In this document: one piece after another, positions 39,700 through 49,367 of the stretch
Layout: each line of letters opens with the position of its first letter
How positions within the stretch are numbered: the stretch's first letter is position 1
Made by a program: the position numbers and the translations under genes
Assembly: GCA_913061265.1 (NCBI GenBank)
Contig: CAJXVS010000003.1
Location: 372,001 to 436,000 of the forward strand
DNA length: 64,000 nucleotides
Reading direction: 5' to 3'
Source: an uncultured Halobacteriovorax sp.
Lineage (GTDB): Bacteria; Bdellovibrionota; Bacteriovoracia; Bacteriovoracales; Bacteriovoracaceae
The notes under the pieces: model-generated
Databases searched by the model: none
Seen by the model: the letters and a program-made list of their open reading frames with translations, nothing else
What the model was told of the DNA's origin: nothing

Positions 39700-42497
39700 T
39701 TTTTTAAGAATTTCCCCGTTATACTTTTCTTATTCTTTGAGACCTCTTCAGGAGTACCTTCAGCAACAATATAACCGCCTTCGTCTCCTCCTTCAGGTCC
39801 TAGGTCCACAACATAGTCACAAGATTTTACAACATCTAGGTTATGTTCAATAACGACAACGGTATGGCCGTCTTCTACTAATCTATTTATCGCTTTTAAA
39901 AGTATCTTAATATCTTGGAAATGAAGGCCTGTAGTAGGTTCGTCTAAAACATAAAGGCACTTTCCACGTGGTCTTTTTGAAAGTTCTCTGGAAAGCTTAA
40001 GTCTTTGGGCTTCTCCTCCAGATAAGGTAGTAGCCGGTTGCCCGAGTTTAATATATCCGAGACCAACATCATTTAAGACATCTAATGTTCTTTTGATAGA
40101 AGTATGATTTTTAAAAAAATCTGAGCCCTCTTCAATACTCATTCCTAAAATGTCAGAAATATTCTTACCTTTATAGAGAACCGATAAGGTTTCGAGATTG
40201 TACCGACTTCCGTTACATTCATTACACGTAATATATACGTCTGGTAAGAAATGCATTTCTATCTTCTTAACACCATTTCCTTCACACTCTTCGCAACGTC
40301 CACCTTTTACATTGAAAGAAAAACGTCCGGGTTTATAACCTCTTATCTGTGACTCTTGAGTTTTTGAGAACAAAGTTCTAATACTATCAAATAGTCCAGT
40401 GTAGGTCGCTGGGTTTGAGTGAGGAGTTCTTCCGATTGGAGACTGATCAAGTTGTATGACTGACTTAATGTCGGATAACCCTTTTATTGAATGATAATTT
40501 TGCTTTTTATAGTTGGCAGCGGAGTTCTTAGTTAAAGCTTTTTTAACTGCTGGAACTAGTACTGAATGGACTAAGGTTGATTTTCCACTACCACTTACAC
40601 CTGTAATACAAGTTAAGGTGCCTAGAGGTATACTAAGATCAATTTCCTTAAGGTTATTTGCCGTTGCTTTTTTTAGAAATAAGATTTCTTCACTTTCTCT
40701 TCGAAATTCAGGAATTTCAATTTCTAATTCCTTATTCAAATACTTTGCCGTTAGTGATTTTGAACTTTTTAAAACATCTTTAAGTTTACCTTCGGAGACA
40801 ATTTCTCCCCCATGGACTCCTGCGCCAGGGCCCATATCTATTAAGTAATCACAGGCCATCATGGTTTCTTCATCGTGTTCTACAACGATGACAGTATTTC
40901 CTAGCTTTTTTAACTCCATTAAAGTTTTTATTAGCTTTTGGTTATCTCTTTGATGGAGTCCGATACTGGGTTCATCTAAGATATATAGGACGCCAGACAA
41001 TGATGAGCCTATTTGAGTAGCTAATCTAATCCTCTGTCCTTCTCCACCAGACAGTGTAGTAGCACCTCGGTTAAGATTTAAATAACCAAGGCCTACATCG
41101 TTTAGGAAAGCTAATCGATTTGAAATCTCTTTCAATAACTTTTCAGCAATAATTTTTTTATTCTTATCTAACTTTAGTTGAGAGAAGAAAGCTACAGACT
41201 CTGCTAAAGAGAGTTCAGAGAGGTCCATAATTGTTCGATTATCAATAAAAGTGTTCAATGCAAATTGATTTAATCGTTTCCCTTTGCAAGTCGGGCAACA
41301 ATCAATGGACATGAATTCCTCTAGATCTTTTCTAACTTTCTCAGATGTAGTCTCTCTGTATTTCTTATTAAGCCATTCAATAATTCCAGGAAAGGGTTTA
41401 CTAAATTCAAAATGTGAATTTTCACTTTTGAATGAATATTTATAAATCTTGGAAGTTCCTTCAAAAAGAATATCTCTATGCTTTTTTTTAAGTTCTTTTA
41501 ATGTTGTTCCTGTTTCAATTCCTTCTTCTTTAAAGATACTTTCAACCATCTTTAACAGGAACTTATTCTTCTTTGCTAATGGACTTATGGCACCTTTTAA
41601 AACAGGCAGGTTTTCATCAAAAATAATCTTATCAAAATCGAATGTTTTAGATTCACCTAAACCGTTACAGTCTTCACAGGCTCCAATAGGGCTGTTGAAT
41701 GAAAAAAGCCTAGGTTCAAGATCAGGAAAAACTTCACCTGTTGATGAAATATTTTTTTCTGAGTAAGAAACCATCTTATTTTCGTTAATGATAAAAAATG
41801 AAGTTCCATTTCCTAGTTTTAAAACTAATTCGACAGAATCACTGATTCGTTTTCTTGAATCTGGTTTTAGTAAAACTCGATCTACTATTATATAGGACTC
41901 TTCCCCTATGGCGCTGAATTCAAAGTCCTCTAAGGAGAAGACTTCATCTTTTGTAAAAATCTTAGAAAAACCCATTGAGAGGAGTTTTGACTGTTCCGCC
42001 TTAAAACCTTGTTTTGTAAGGCTAGATGGAAGTTTAAAAAGAATTTGGACCTTTGATCCAGCTTTCTCTTTAAAGACTTCATTTGATATTTGGGTTGGAG
42101 AATATGACCTAACCTCTTTTCCAGTAGAAGGATCAAGAAGTGTACCTACTCTAGCATACAAGACCCTTAGGTAGTCGTAGATTTCGGTTATTGTTCCAAC
42201 TGTTGATCTTGGATTTCTAGAGCTGGTTTTTTGATCAATAGCAATGCTGGGTGAAAGGCCTGTAATAGATTCAACGTCGGGTGGTTGTTGCTGCCCTAAA
42301 AATTGTCTCGCATATGAGGAAAGGGATTCTATATATCTTCTTTGGCTCTCAACATATAAAGTATCAAATGCTAGAGAGGATTTACCACTACCGGATGGAC
42401 CAGTAACAACAATCAATTCCCCCTTTGGAATTATGCAATTAACAGCTTTTAAATTATGAACATTCGCTTTAGTTACTATTATTTTATCTATACTCAT
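39687..42497 (-). CDS. uvrA: Excinuclease ABC subunit A
   Basis: Damage-recognition ATPase of nucleotide excision repair. The 936-residue protein has two ABC modules with Walker A (GPSGSGKSSLAFDTLY and GVSGSGKSTLVHSVL), two signatures (TLSGGEGQRIRLATQIG, TLSGGEAQRLKLSREL), and zinc-binding CxxC pairs (CEDCNGLG, CPTCKGKR, CEECEGNG, CNECNGSR). Normal length and complete. It overlaps pdxA by four bases and the methyltransferase by 13, so it is part of one operon. Confidence 0.98.
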   Translation of the reverse strand: MSIDKIIVTKANVHNLKAVNCIIPKGELIVVTGPSGSGKSSLAFDTLYVESQRRYIESLSSYARQFLGQQQPPDVESITGLSPSIAIDQKTSSRNPRSTVGTITEIYDYLRVLYARVGTLLDPSTGKEVRSYSPTQISNEVFKEKAGSKVQILFKLPSSLTKQGFKAEQSKLLSMGFSKIFTKDEVFSLEDFEFSAIGEESYIIVDRVLLKPDSRKRISDSVELVLKLGNGTSFFIINENKMVSYSEKNISSTGEVFPDLEPRLFSFNSPIGACEDCNGLGESKTFDFDKIIFDENLPVLKGAISPLAKKNKFLLKMVESIFKEEGIETGTTLKELKKKHRDILFEGTSKIYKYSFKSENSHFEFSKPFPGIIEWLNKKYRETTSEKVRKDLEEFMSIDCCPTCKGKRLNQFALNTFIDNRTIMDLSELSLAESVAFFSQLKLDKNKKIIAEKLLKEISNRLAFLNDVGLGYLNLNRGATTLSGGEGQRIRLATQIGSSLSGVLYILDEPSIGLHQRDNQKLIKTLMELKKLGNTVIVVEHDEETMMACDYLIDMGPGAGVHGGEIVSEGKLKDVLKSSKSLTAKYLNKELEIEIPEFRRESEEILFLKKATANNLKEIDLSIPLGTLTCITGVSGSGKSTLVHSVLVPAVKKALTKNSAANYKKQNYHSIKGLSDIKSVIQLDQSPIGRTPHSNPATYTGLFDSIRTLFSKTQESQIRGYKPGRFSFNVKGGRCEECEGNGVKKIEMHFLPDVYITCNECNGSRYNLETLSVLYKGKNISDILGMSIEEGSDFFKNHTSIKRTLDVLNDVGLGYIKLGQPATTLSGGEAQRLKLSRELSKRPRGKCLYVLDEPTTGLHFQDIKILLKAINRLVEDGHTVVVIEHNLDVVKSCDYVVDLGPEGGDEGGYIVAEGTPEEVSKNKKSITGKFLKKCLN

Positions 42498-43420
42498 TTC
42501 AAACCAACATTTTCTAAGGCAAGTTTTAACGTATAAAGTGTGCCTAGATAGTTAGCCTTATCTTTACCATATAAATCAAACGCCGTCCCATGGTCAGGGC
42601 TTAGTCTAAGGAAAGGTAAGCCTAAAGTTATGTTCACAGCTTGTAAGCCTGAAAGGGCTTTAAAAGGAGCTAGACCTTGATCATGTTGAGAACAAATAAG
42701 ACAAGTTGTCATAGGTCTATCTCTAGAGTCTAAGAATAATGTATCTCCAGATATAGGACCTTTAAATTCTAGGGATGATTTCTCTCGAAGCGCTTGTATT
42801 GTATCTCTCAGAAGGCTGTCTGCATTCCCTAAAAGTCCATCTTCACCACAATGGGGATTGACTCCAGAAAATAGGAATTCTTTGAACCTAAAAAAAGGGT
42901 TCTTAGAGAGCACTTCTACCTTGCTTGTAATAAGTTCTGAATCAATACTTTTCTCAACCTCTTCAAGCTGAATATGCTCTGTCAGAAGGGCCATAAAACG
43001 ATTTTCAGACTTAAAAAGCATAACAGGTGTTCGGTCTATATATTTCTTTCTAAAATAGTCAGTGTGGCCAGTAAATGTAATACCATTATTTTTTAATGAA
43101 TTTTTGGTTGTAGGTAGAGTTAGTAAGACATCACCTGCCTTGGTACATTTTTCAGCTTCTACTAAGGAGTTAAAAGACTGACTACTACATTCCTTGATAT
43201 TTAAGAGAGTAATTTTCAAAATAGAGTTAGATATTTTTATTGTATCTGTACTGAAAGAGTAATTCATTTTCATCAAAGATAAGAATTTTTCGAGCGTTTC
43301 TTTATAAGTGAACAATCGAATTTTGCTTTGATCTTTCTTTTCTAAGGTTAAAAATGACTTGATGAAAACTTCAAGGCCAATAGAATCTTCATGACCTTGA
43401 GAAACATTAATAATATTCAT
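42494..43420 (-). CDS. pdxA: PdxA-like 4-hydroxythreonine-4-phosphate dehydrogenase
   Basis: Enzyme of vitamin B6 synthesis. Conserved motifs are FTGHTDYF, the metal-binding histidines in TEHIQLEEV, VNPHCGEDGLLG and SPDHGTAFDLYGK, and GPISGDTLF. At 308 residues it is a little short, and the usual N-terminal GDPAGIGPE loop reads QGHEDSIGLEVF, so the substrate phosphate or NAD contacts there are altered. The active site otherwise looks complete; a shifted substrate is possible. It overlaps uvrA and the surA-like gene by a few bases. Confidence 0.82.
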   Translation of the reverse strand: MNIINVSQGHEDSIGLEVFIKSFLTLEKKDQSKIRLFTYKETLEKFLSLMKMNYSFSTDTIKISNSILKITLLNIKECSSQSFNSLVEAEKCTKAGDVLLTLPTTKNSLKNNGITFTGHTDYFRKKYIDRTPVMLFKSENRFMALLTEHIQLEEVEKSIDSELITSKVEVLSKNPFFRFKEFLFSGVNPHCGEDGLLGNADSLLRDTIQALREKSSLEFKGPISGDTLFLDSRDRPMTTCLICSQHDQGLAPFKALSGLQAVNITLGLPFLRLSPDHGTAFDLYGKDKANYLGTLYTLKLALENVGLK

Positions 43421-44334
43421 TAGAAAAAATACTTAACGTAATGCTTATTTACTTCACGCTTAAACCAAAGTTCTCTAATTCCGCCTGCTAACTTAGAAAA
43501 GAGGCGGTTCTGAATTCTTGGTTTTGATCTTTGGTATATTTCAGATTCGATCACATCTTTCTTTTTTACAAAGAAAGAATGATATTCAGATCCAATAAGA
43601 ACCGGTTTTGTGAACTCACCTTCATTTGTATCTTTAAGAGCGGATTTTATCTTTTTGCTCAAGCTATCTTGAGAGATGTCTGCAAACATTTCGGTAGAAA
43701 CTTTAGAGTACTCATTAGGTAAATTACCGTCAGCTTGAAAAGTCTTCAAGACGGAAGGGAATTTCCTTAGCATACCTTTTTTAAAAAATTTCTTATTTAA
43801 AGAAAAATCTACTAGTGAGTATTTAAATGAGAGAGTTTTATTATTTCGATTTTCTTTGTAAAAAGCATTCTTAACTTCTTGCTCTGTTACACTAATAAGG
43901 GGACGAATAACCCTTTCGTTAAAAATGTTAAACTCATAAGTTTCTCTAACAAGTTCAAAATACTCGTCAAAAGTAACATTGTTAGAATTTAGAAACTCTA
44001 ATAATCGATCACGATTTAAACCTAACCTTCTTTCTGTCTCTTTAATTTGTGCTTCTACTTGTTCATCAGAAACGACATAACCCATTTCGCCGAGCTTATC
44101 TCTAATAATTTGTCTTTGAATTAAGAGCTGTACTACTTCTTCGTCAGAAAATTTTTCTTTATAAAAAATCAATGGAGAGATATTTCGTCTTGGACCAAGA
44201 CTACCCTTAACTCTTTTAACTTGAGAGAGAGTTATGATTTTATTGTCGACCACTGCAATAATTTTATCGAGCAGTTTTGCTTCAACATTAAAATTTAAAA
44301 TGAGAGTAAAAATTAATAAAGTCTTGAAATTCAA
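43420..44334 (-). CDS. SurA-like periplasmic chaperone, PPIase domain degenerate
   Basis: A signal peptide (FKTLLIFTLILNFNVEA) is followed by a SurA_N helical domain (IIAVVDNKIITLSQVKRV, EEVVQLLIQRQIIRDKLGEMG) and a C-terminal region about 120 residues long. That region sits where a parvulin domain belongs but lacks the clear parvulin motifs of its neighbour. I place the start at the TTG 44332-44334, because GGAGG lies five bases upstream and the signal peptide then begins at once; the frame opens 30 bases earlier. Likely role: escort of outer-membrane proteins. It follows the PpiC gene by 60 bases. Confidence 0.78.
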   Translation of the reverse strand: MNFKTLLIFTLILNFNVEAKLLDKIIAVVDNKIITLSQVKRVKGSLGPRRNISPLIFYKEKFSDEEVVQLLIQRQIIRDKLGEMGYVVSDEQVEAQIKETERRLGLNRDRLLEFLNSNNVTFDEYFELVRETYEFNIFNERVIRPLISVTEQEVKNAFYKENRNNKTLSFKYSLVDFSLNKKFFKKGMLRKFPSVLKTFQADGNLPNEYSKVSTEMFADISQDSLSKKIKSALKDTNEGEFTKPVLIGSEYHSFFVKKKDVIESEIYQRSKPRIQNRLFSKLAGGIRELWFKREVNKHYVKYFF

Positions 44335-44394
44335 GAATACCTCCAAAGCATTGCTTAGAGACAACTTTTCTATAAAAGACTAGGTTTTACAAGG

Positions 44395-45231
44395 CTATTT
44401 CTTAATAACCGAGTAATCGTTGAGAACTTTCTTATTTATATCAATTTTGGCGCTTTTTCTCATACCTGAGAAGTAATCTTCTAGGATCTTATCTCTCTTT
44501 TGATCATAAACAACTTTCTTATAGAGGGCCGTGTTAATTGACTTGATGTCCTTAACCGCCAAGATCTTGATAATATGGTAACCAAATTGAGTTCTAACAG
44601 GTGGCGTAATAGTATTAGGCCTCTTACCTTTAATTGCTTCGAAATACTCAGGAGCTAAACGGATTGCAGGTTGAAATCCCATGTCTCCCCCGTTTGGAGC
44701 TGTACTACTTTGAGAGTATTTATTGGCAAACTCTGAGAATTTCTCAGGAGTCTTTTTTAGAATAGTATATTTTTCTAAAGCTTTTTGTTGTGCAGCCATC
44801 ACTTCATCTTTTTCAGGAGCTGCTTTAGTTCTAAAAAGGATATGAGCTGTTCTGTATTCAGGGTTACTCTTGTAGTAAGATTCAACTTCCGAATCCGAAA
44901 CTTTAATCTCAGCAAGTTTTCCCTCTAGGTCCATTGAAATTTGCGCATGATAAAGCACTTCTTCCATCTTACGCCTTACAACAGGGTCATTATCTAACTT
45001 TGCTTTCTTTGCTTTTCTAATTCCGAGTTCACGGTTAATTATATCATTAAGTACCTTTTCTTTTGTTACTGGTTTATCACTAACAAAGAGAAGGTTTTGT
45101 CTAAATTCTTGATCAAATAGACTTTTAAGAATCTTAGTTCCATTTACGGTTGCAATGACTGGATCCTTAGCGGCAACAGCAGTTAAAGAAAGCATTAGAA
45201 ATGTAAGTATTATTCCGGACTTGGTATTCAT
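44395..45231 (-). CDS. Periplasmic peptidyl-prolyl isomerase (parvulin, PpiC/SurA type)
   Basis: A 278-residue exported chaperone. Signal peptide SGIILTFLMLSLTAVAA, a SurA-type N-terminal helical domain (VIATVNGTKILKSLFDQEFR, ELGIRKAKKAKLDND), then one parvulin domain (about residues 120-235) with YRTAHILFRTKAAP, FANKYSQSSTAPNGGDMGF and VRTQFGYHIIKIL. The parvulin motifs are intact, so isomerase activity is likely. Behind it follows a degenerate paralogue, then pdxA and uvrA; an extended -10 promoter lies just upstream. Confidence 0.93.
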   Translation of the reverse strand: MNTKSGIILTFLMLSLTAVAAKDPVIATVNGTKILKSLFDQEFRQNLLFVSDKPVTKEKVLNDIINRELGIRKAKKAKLDNDPVVRRKMEEVLYHAQISMDLEGKLAEIKVSDSEVESYYKSNPEYRTAHILFRTKAAPEKDEVMAAQQKALEKYTILKKTPEKFSEFANKYSQSSTAPNGGDMGFQPAIRLAPEYFEAIKGKRPNTITPPVRTQFGYHIIKILAVKDIKSINTALYKKVVYDQKRDKILEDYFSGMRKSAKIDINKKVLNDYSVIKK

Positions 45232-45261
45232 AAAAAATTCCTCTATTAGTTCTTTTTAAAA

Positions 45262-45270
45262 ATTATACCA
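45262..45270 (-). promoter_or_regulatory. Extended -10 promoter of the ppiC-to-trmH operon
   Basis: On the minus strand TGGTATAAT, a perfect -10 with the TG extension, 30 bases before the PpiC start. A good -35 is not seen. A TTTTACG/CGTAAAA inverted repeat (45271-45277 with 45290-45296) overlaps the place of the -35 and could be a regulator site. Confidence 0.6.
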
Positions 45271-45299
45271 TTTTACGCAAAAGGTGCTACGTAAAAACG

Positions 45300-48200
45300 C
45301 TAGGATGGAAGAATTTGCTCAGCAATATTTTTAGAGAACTCGTAAAGCCCTTCAAGACTGACTTTTTCTTTTGCCTGATAGAAAACTTTATAATCTGGAC
45401 TAAATTTATAGGTCTTTGGCCTACTTAAAAAGTAGTCTAGCATTTTAGTCTTAATGCTGCTTTCCTTATCTAGGAAACTCTTTTCAAAAGTTATATTAAT
45501 ATCAAAACCAGCTACGTTGATCGATTTAATCCCAAAGCCCTTTAGGACAATTCTAGATTTCAAAAGAAGACCCAGGTTCTCAAACTCGGCGGGTGATGGC
45601 CCAAAGAGTTCTTGAACTTCATCGACAAGATCGGTGAGTTCTTCTTCACTATTGGAATTTGATAAAAGCTTGTAGTACTTAAGTCTTGTCGGCCCATCTT
45701 CAATATAAAAGTTTGGAATATAGCAGGAGAATGGAGTTGAAACTTCAACTTTAGAGTGAACAGAACTCTCTTCACCTTTTAGTTCACCTATAGCCTCTTT
45801 AAGGAGTTCCATATAAAGCTCAAGACCAACGGCCTCGAGGTGTCCACTTTGATTTGCACCTAGAACTTCACCAGCTCCTCTAATCTCTAAATCCGCAGAA
45901 GCTATATGAAAACCAGAGCCAATGTCAGCATAGGTTTGCATAGCTTTCAGTCTTTTTTCTGCAACAGGTGTTAAAGCTCTGTCTTGAGGTACAAGAAAAT
46001 AAGCATAAGCTTTTTTCTCTGAGCGTCCGATTCTTCCCCTTAATTGATGAAGCTGACTTAACCCAAAAGTATCGGCTCTATCAATAATCATTGTATTTGC
46101 GTTTGGAATGTCGATACCAGACTCAATAATGGTAGTGGAAATGAGAATTTGATATTTACCCTCATAAAAACTGGTTATTCTACTTTCAAGATCTTTTTCA
46201 CTCATTTGGCCATGAGCAAACATAATCTTAGCCTCGGGCACGAGTTCGCGAATCTTTGCAGTGAACTGTTCTATATCGTGAACTTTATTGTGTACGATAA
46301 AAACCTGACCACCTCTAGATAACTCTTTCTTGATAGCTGCTTGAATCGTTTGCGTATCATCTTTAATAATATAGGTCTTGATGGATTGTCTTTTTGGTGG
46401 AGGTGTCTTAATTAACGAAAGATCTCTCAGACCGAGAAAAGCCATCTGTAATGTTCTTGGAATTGGCGTTGCAGTAAGTGTTAAAAAATCAACAGTTGCT
46501 TTAAGCGTTTTTAATTTTTCTTTATGCCCAACACCAAACCTTTGCTCTTCATCGACAATGACTAACCCAAGATCTTTATACTCAATTGTCGATGAGAGAA
46601 GTTTATGAGTCCCAATTATTATGTCAATCTTTCCCGTTTTTAGTTTCTCTTTAATCTCCTTAACTTCTTTGGGTGTCTTAAATCTAGACAAAAAATCTAT
46701 TCGAAGAGGAAACTCGGAAAAACGTTTTACGAAACTATTAAAATGTTGGAGCGCCAAAATTGTTGTAGGAACAAGTACTGCAACTTGTTTTTTATCGAGA
46801 GCAGCGAGGAAAGCCGCTCTCATGGCAATCTCTGTTTTTCCAAATCCCACATCACCACAAACTAGGTGATCCATTGGTGCAGGTTTTCTCATAGAGGTTA
46901 TAACGGCATCAGTTGCCGAACGTTGATCAGGAGTTTCTTCAAAAGGAAATGCTAGTTCGAATTCATTATAATAATGATCTGGCTCAGAGTATGAATGAGC
47001 TTTTTGTGTTTGTCTTTCAGCTTGTAGTTTAAGCAGGTCAAAGGCTAATCTTTTAGCTGATTCCTTTGCTCGTTTTTTGGTCTGACTAAACTTGGCAGAT
47101 CTAAGGTTTCCAAGCGAACAGCCCGCTGTTGAATCAGCATGTTTTTGGATAAGGCTAATCTTGTATACAGGGACGTAAACCTTATCTTTACTTGCGTATT
47201 CAATAACTAAGAAATCATTCTTAATGCCGCCAGCTTCCATCGACTCGAGGCCTAGGTACTTACCTAAGCCATGCTCAGAGTGAATGACATAATCATTCTT
47301 CTTTAAAGTAGCAATCTGTTCCGCGAATAAGTCGGGATTAAAGTTTGTCTGCTTCTGTGTCTTCTTTCTTTTTACTGAAAAAAGATCACCCTCACTTAAA
47401 ACGAGGAGTTTTTCGGAGCTATAAAAGAAACCGTTACTAATATAAGAGTCTATAAAACTAACGCGCTCTAATAGATTTCTATTAAGATCAAAAGTCTCTA
47501 TGAGGTAATCAATTTCTTTCTTTGCACTTTTCGTTTTTGTAGAGATGAGAATTTTACCACTATGTTTAAACTCATCTGATAGAAACTCAAAAATAAGTTT
47601 TAGGTTTTCTTTCTTACTATCTTTTAGACCAATTGATCTTTTTAGATACATTGGTGTGGGTTCAATGCTTAGGGACATCTTATTCGAGATGTCTTCGATC
47701 TCACTGAACTCTAAGTCTTCCGCAAGGATAGCCTTCTTATTAGAGAGGTTTGCTAGGTCTTCGAAATAAAAACAATGAGGAGCAGGTGAAATATTATCAC
47801 TTTCAAGGTCATTTAATTGAGAGTCATATTCAACTCTAAGTGATTCTGCTAGTTCTGATTGGTTTAGATCAATCTCCCTACTTTTATAAAATATAGGAAT
47901 AAAGTTTGAATTAAAGTAGTCAAATAGTGAGCATGTTTCATCTTCGTTGAAAAACAACGGAAAAAACCTTGAGTAATTATTAAAAAGGTTTCCATCATTT
48001 AACTCTTGAAAAATATTCTTCCTATATTCAAAACGTAGTTTGAATTTTGGGCCTGGCATTGGAACGTTATTTCTTAAATTAGTTGAATAAGGAGTCTTCG
48101 AAAGAATACCTGTTGAAGGGCCAATTAGAATTTCATCAAGCTCAATGTCTTTTATACTTTTTTGAGTTTCTAAATCAATCTGAGAGATTTTTTCAATGAG

Positions 48201-48788
48201 TTCATCAAAGTAATTAAATCTTACGGCTAACCCTGATGATGTAAAAATATCAAAAACTTCACCTTTTTTTGAAAATGTTCCAGGTTCTTCTACAGTAATT
48301 GATGAGCTATAGCCGAGGGATACTAGTTTTTTAGACAACTCATGGGGCGAAATGATGTCTTCTTTTTGGATGAGGAACTGATTTTCAATAAAAAATGTTT
48401 TAGGAGGAAGCTTTGATAGCGCTCCGCGCACACTACAAACCACAAGATCTGGAGAATTCTTTGAAACTAATTTCTCTAAGATTGAAAATTTTCTGCGAAG
48501 CATAAAGTCCGAAGAAATAAATTGCTGATATGGGCTAAGTTCATCTTCTGGGAAAACTTCAATATTGAGAGCCGGATTTGAATCTTCTAAAGCTTCACCA
48601 ACTTGCTCTGCACAATCTTGGGTGGGGCAAATCAAAATGCCCGGAAAGCCTTTTAATGCCCCCTCTTGCTTGATATCGCCAAGAATAAAACTAAACTGAG
48701 ATTCATTTAGACCGCTAATCCTTAGATTTTCGTTCTGAGAATTGACCCATTGAGAAATTTTTTCATTGATGTGAACGAAGTGTGTCAT
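45300..48788 (-). CDS. mfd: Transcription-repair coupling factor Mfd
   Basis: DNA translocase that removes stalled RNA polymerase and recruits UvrA. The 1162-residue protein has the UvrB-like N-terminus, the RNA-polymerase-interaction domain starting YVIHSEHGLGKYLGLE, helicase motifs (VCGDVGFGKTEIA, VDEEQRFGVGHKEKLK, TATPIPRTL, RGRIGRSEKKAYAYF) and the C-terminal TRCF domain (PTRLKYYKLLSN). Complete, normal length. It stands next to the operon carrying uvrA and is divergent from nuoA. Confidence 0.97.
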   Translation of the reverse strand: MTHFVHINEKISQWVNSQNENLRISGLNESQFSFILGDIKQEGALKGFPGILICPTQDCAEQVGEALEDSNPALNIEVFPEDELSPYQQFISSDFMLRRKFSILEKLVSKNSPDLVVCSVRGALSKLPPKTFFIENQFLIQKEDIISPHELSKKLVSLGYSSSITVEEPGTFSKKGEVFDIFTSSGLAVRFNYFDELIEKISQIDLETQKSIKDIELDEILIGPSTGILSKTPYSTNLRNNVPMPGPKFKLRFEYRKNIFQELNDGNLFNNYSRFFPLFFNEDETCSLFDYFNSNFIPIFYKSREIDLNQSELAESLRVEYDSQLNDLESDNISPAPHCFYFEDLANLSNKKAILAEDLEFSEIEDISNKMSLSIEPTPMYLKRSIGLKDSKKENLKLIFEFLSDEFKHSGKILISTKTKSAKKEIDYLIETFDLNRNLLERVSFIDSYISNGFFYSSEKLLVLSEGDLFSVKRKKTQKQTNFNPDLFAEQIATLKKNDYVIHSEHGLGKYLGLESMEAGGIKNDFLVIEYASKDKVYVPVYKISLIQKHADSTAGCSLGNLRSAKFSQTKKRAKESAKRLAFDLLKLQAERQTQKAHSYSEPDHYYNEFELAFPFEETPDQRSATDAVITSMRKPAPMDHLVCGDVGFGKTEIAMRAAFLAALDKKQVAVLVPTTILALQHFNSFVKRFSEFPLRIDFLSRFKTPKEVKEIKEKLKTGKIDIIIGTHKLLSSTIEYKDLGLVIVDEEQRFGVGHKEKLKTLKATVDFLTLTATPIPRTLQMAFLGLRDLSLIKTPPPKRQSIKTYIIKDDTQTIQAAIKKELSRGGQVFIVHNKVHDIEQFTAKIRELVPEAKIMFAHGQMSEKDLESRITSFYEGKYQILISTTIIESGIDIPNANTMIIDRADTFGLSQLHQLRGRIGRSEKKAYAYFLVPQDRALTPVAEKRLKAMQTYADIGSGFHIASADLEIRGAGEVLGANQSGHLEAVGLELYMELLKEAIGELKGEESSVHSKVEVSTPFSCYIPNFYIEDGPTRLKYYKLLSNSNSEEELTDLVDEVQELFGPSPAEFENLGLLLKSRIVLKGFGIKSINVAGFDINITFEKSFLDKESSIKTKMLDYFLSRPKTYKFSPDYKVFYQAKEKVSLEGLYEFSKNIAEQILPS

Positions 48789-48857
48789 AGCAGTTTAACT
48801 TTTTTTCCCAAAAATAAATCTTTATAAGCTTAAAAAAGATTAATTCAAAATGTTTTC

Positions 48858-48891
48858 AAGTGGTTGTCATTTTTGTAATCTTAGACCACTT
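48858..48891. promoter_or_regulatory. Inverted repeat upstream of nuoA
   Basis: AAGTGGT (48858-48864) and ACCACTT (48885-48891), 20 bases apart, in the 138-base gap between divergent mfd and nuoA. Placement fits an operator or a leader hairpin for the nuo operon; which one cannot be told. Confidence 0.4.
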
Positions 48892-48926
48892 AATTGTATA
48901 CGACTTTTATAGAGGAGAGAACTGAG

Positions 48927-49367
48927 ATGTCATCTCATAACCTCGACGTGTATATGCCGATTCTAATTTTAATTGGAATTGGTATTGCGTTGGTATTTGG
49001 CGCCATTTTATTTGGCAAACTAATTAGACCCCACAACCCGAGTAGGCTTAAAGAACAAGCTTATGAATGTGGAGAGGATCCGGTAGGTGTTGCCTGGTCT
49101 AACTTTAATGTGCGCTTTTATGTAGTTTCACTAATCTTCATCATCTTTGATGTTGAGAGTGCGCTAATGTTTCCAGTCGCAAGTGTCTTCAAGAAATTTA
49201 ACGAAATAGGAAGAGGTGGAATTATACTTTGCACTTTTATCGTATTCGTAATGATTCTTGTTTCGGGCGTAATTTATTGCTGGAGAAAAGGTGACCTCGA
49301 TTGGGTCAAGAGTTTTCATCTCAACCTTGATGAGAGCAGTGAGAAAAATACTCAGGAGGCTTCATGA
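48927..49367 (+). CDS. nuoA: Complex I subunit NuoA
   Basis: Small membrane subunit at the quinone-site end of complex I. The 146-residue product has three helices and the family motifs RLKEQAYECGEDPVG and FDVESALMFPVA, both intact. The ATG at 48927 is chosen because GGAG lies upstream at normal distance; the frame opens at a TTG 33 bases earlier. First gene of the membrane-arm operon; overlaps nuoH by four bases (ATGA). In most bacteria nuoB would follow, but it is absent here. Confidence 0.95.
   Translation: MSSHNLDVYMPILILIGIGIALVFGAILFGKLIRPHNPSRLKEQAYECGEDPVGVAWSNFNVRFYVVSLIFIIFDVESALMFPVASVFKKFNEIGRGGIILCTFIVFVMILVSGVIYCWRKGDLDWVKSFHLNLDESSEKNTQEAS

Noticed and set aside
39965-39980. 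A further parS-like site in uvrA (TTTCCACGTGGTC)
   Set aside because: Only the central part matches; the outer palindrome bases that ParB needs are wrong.
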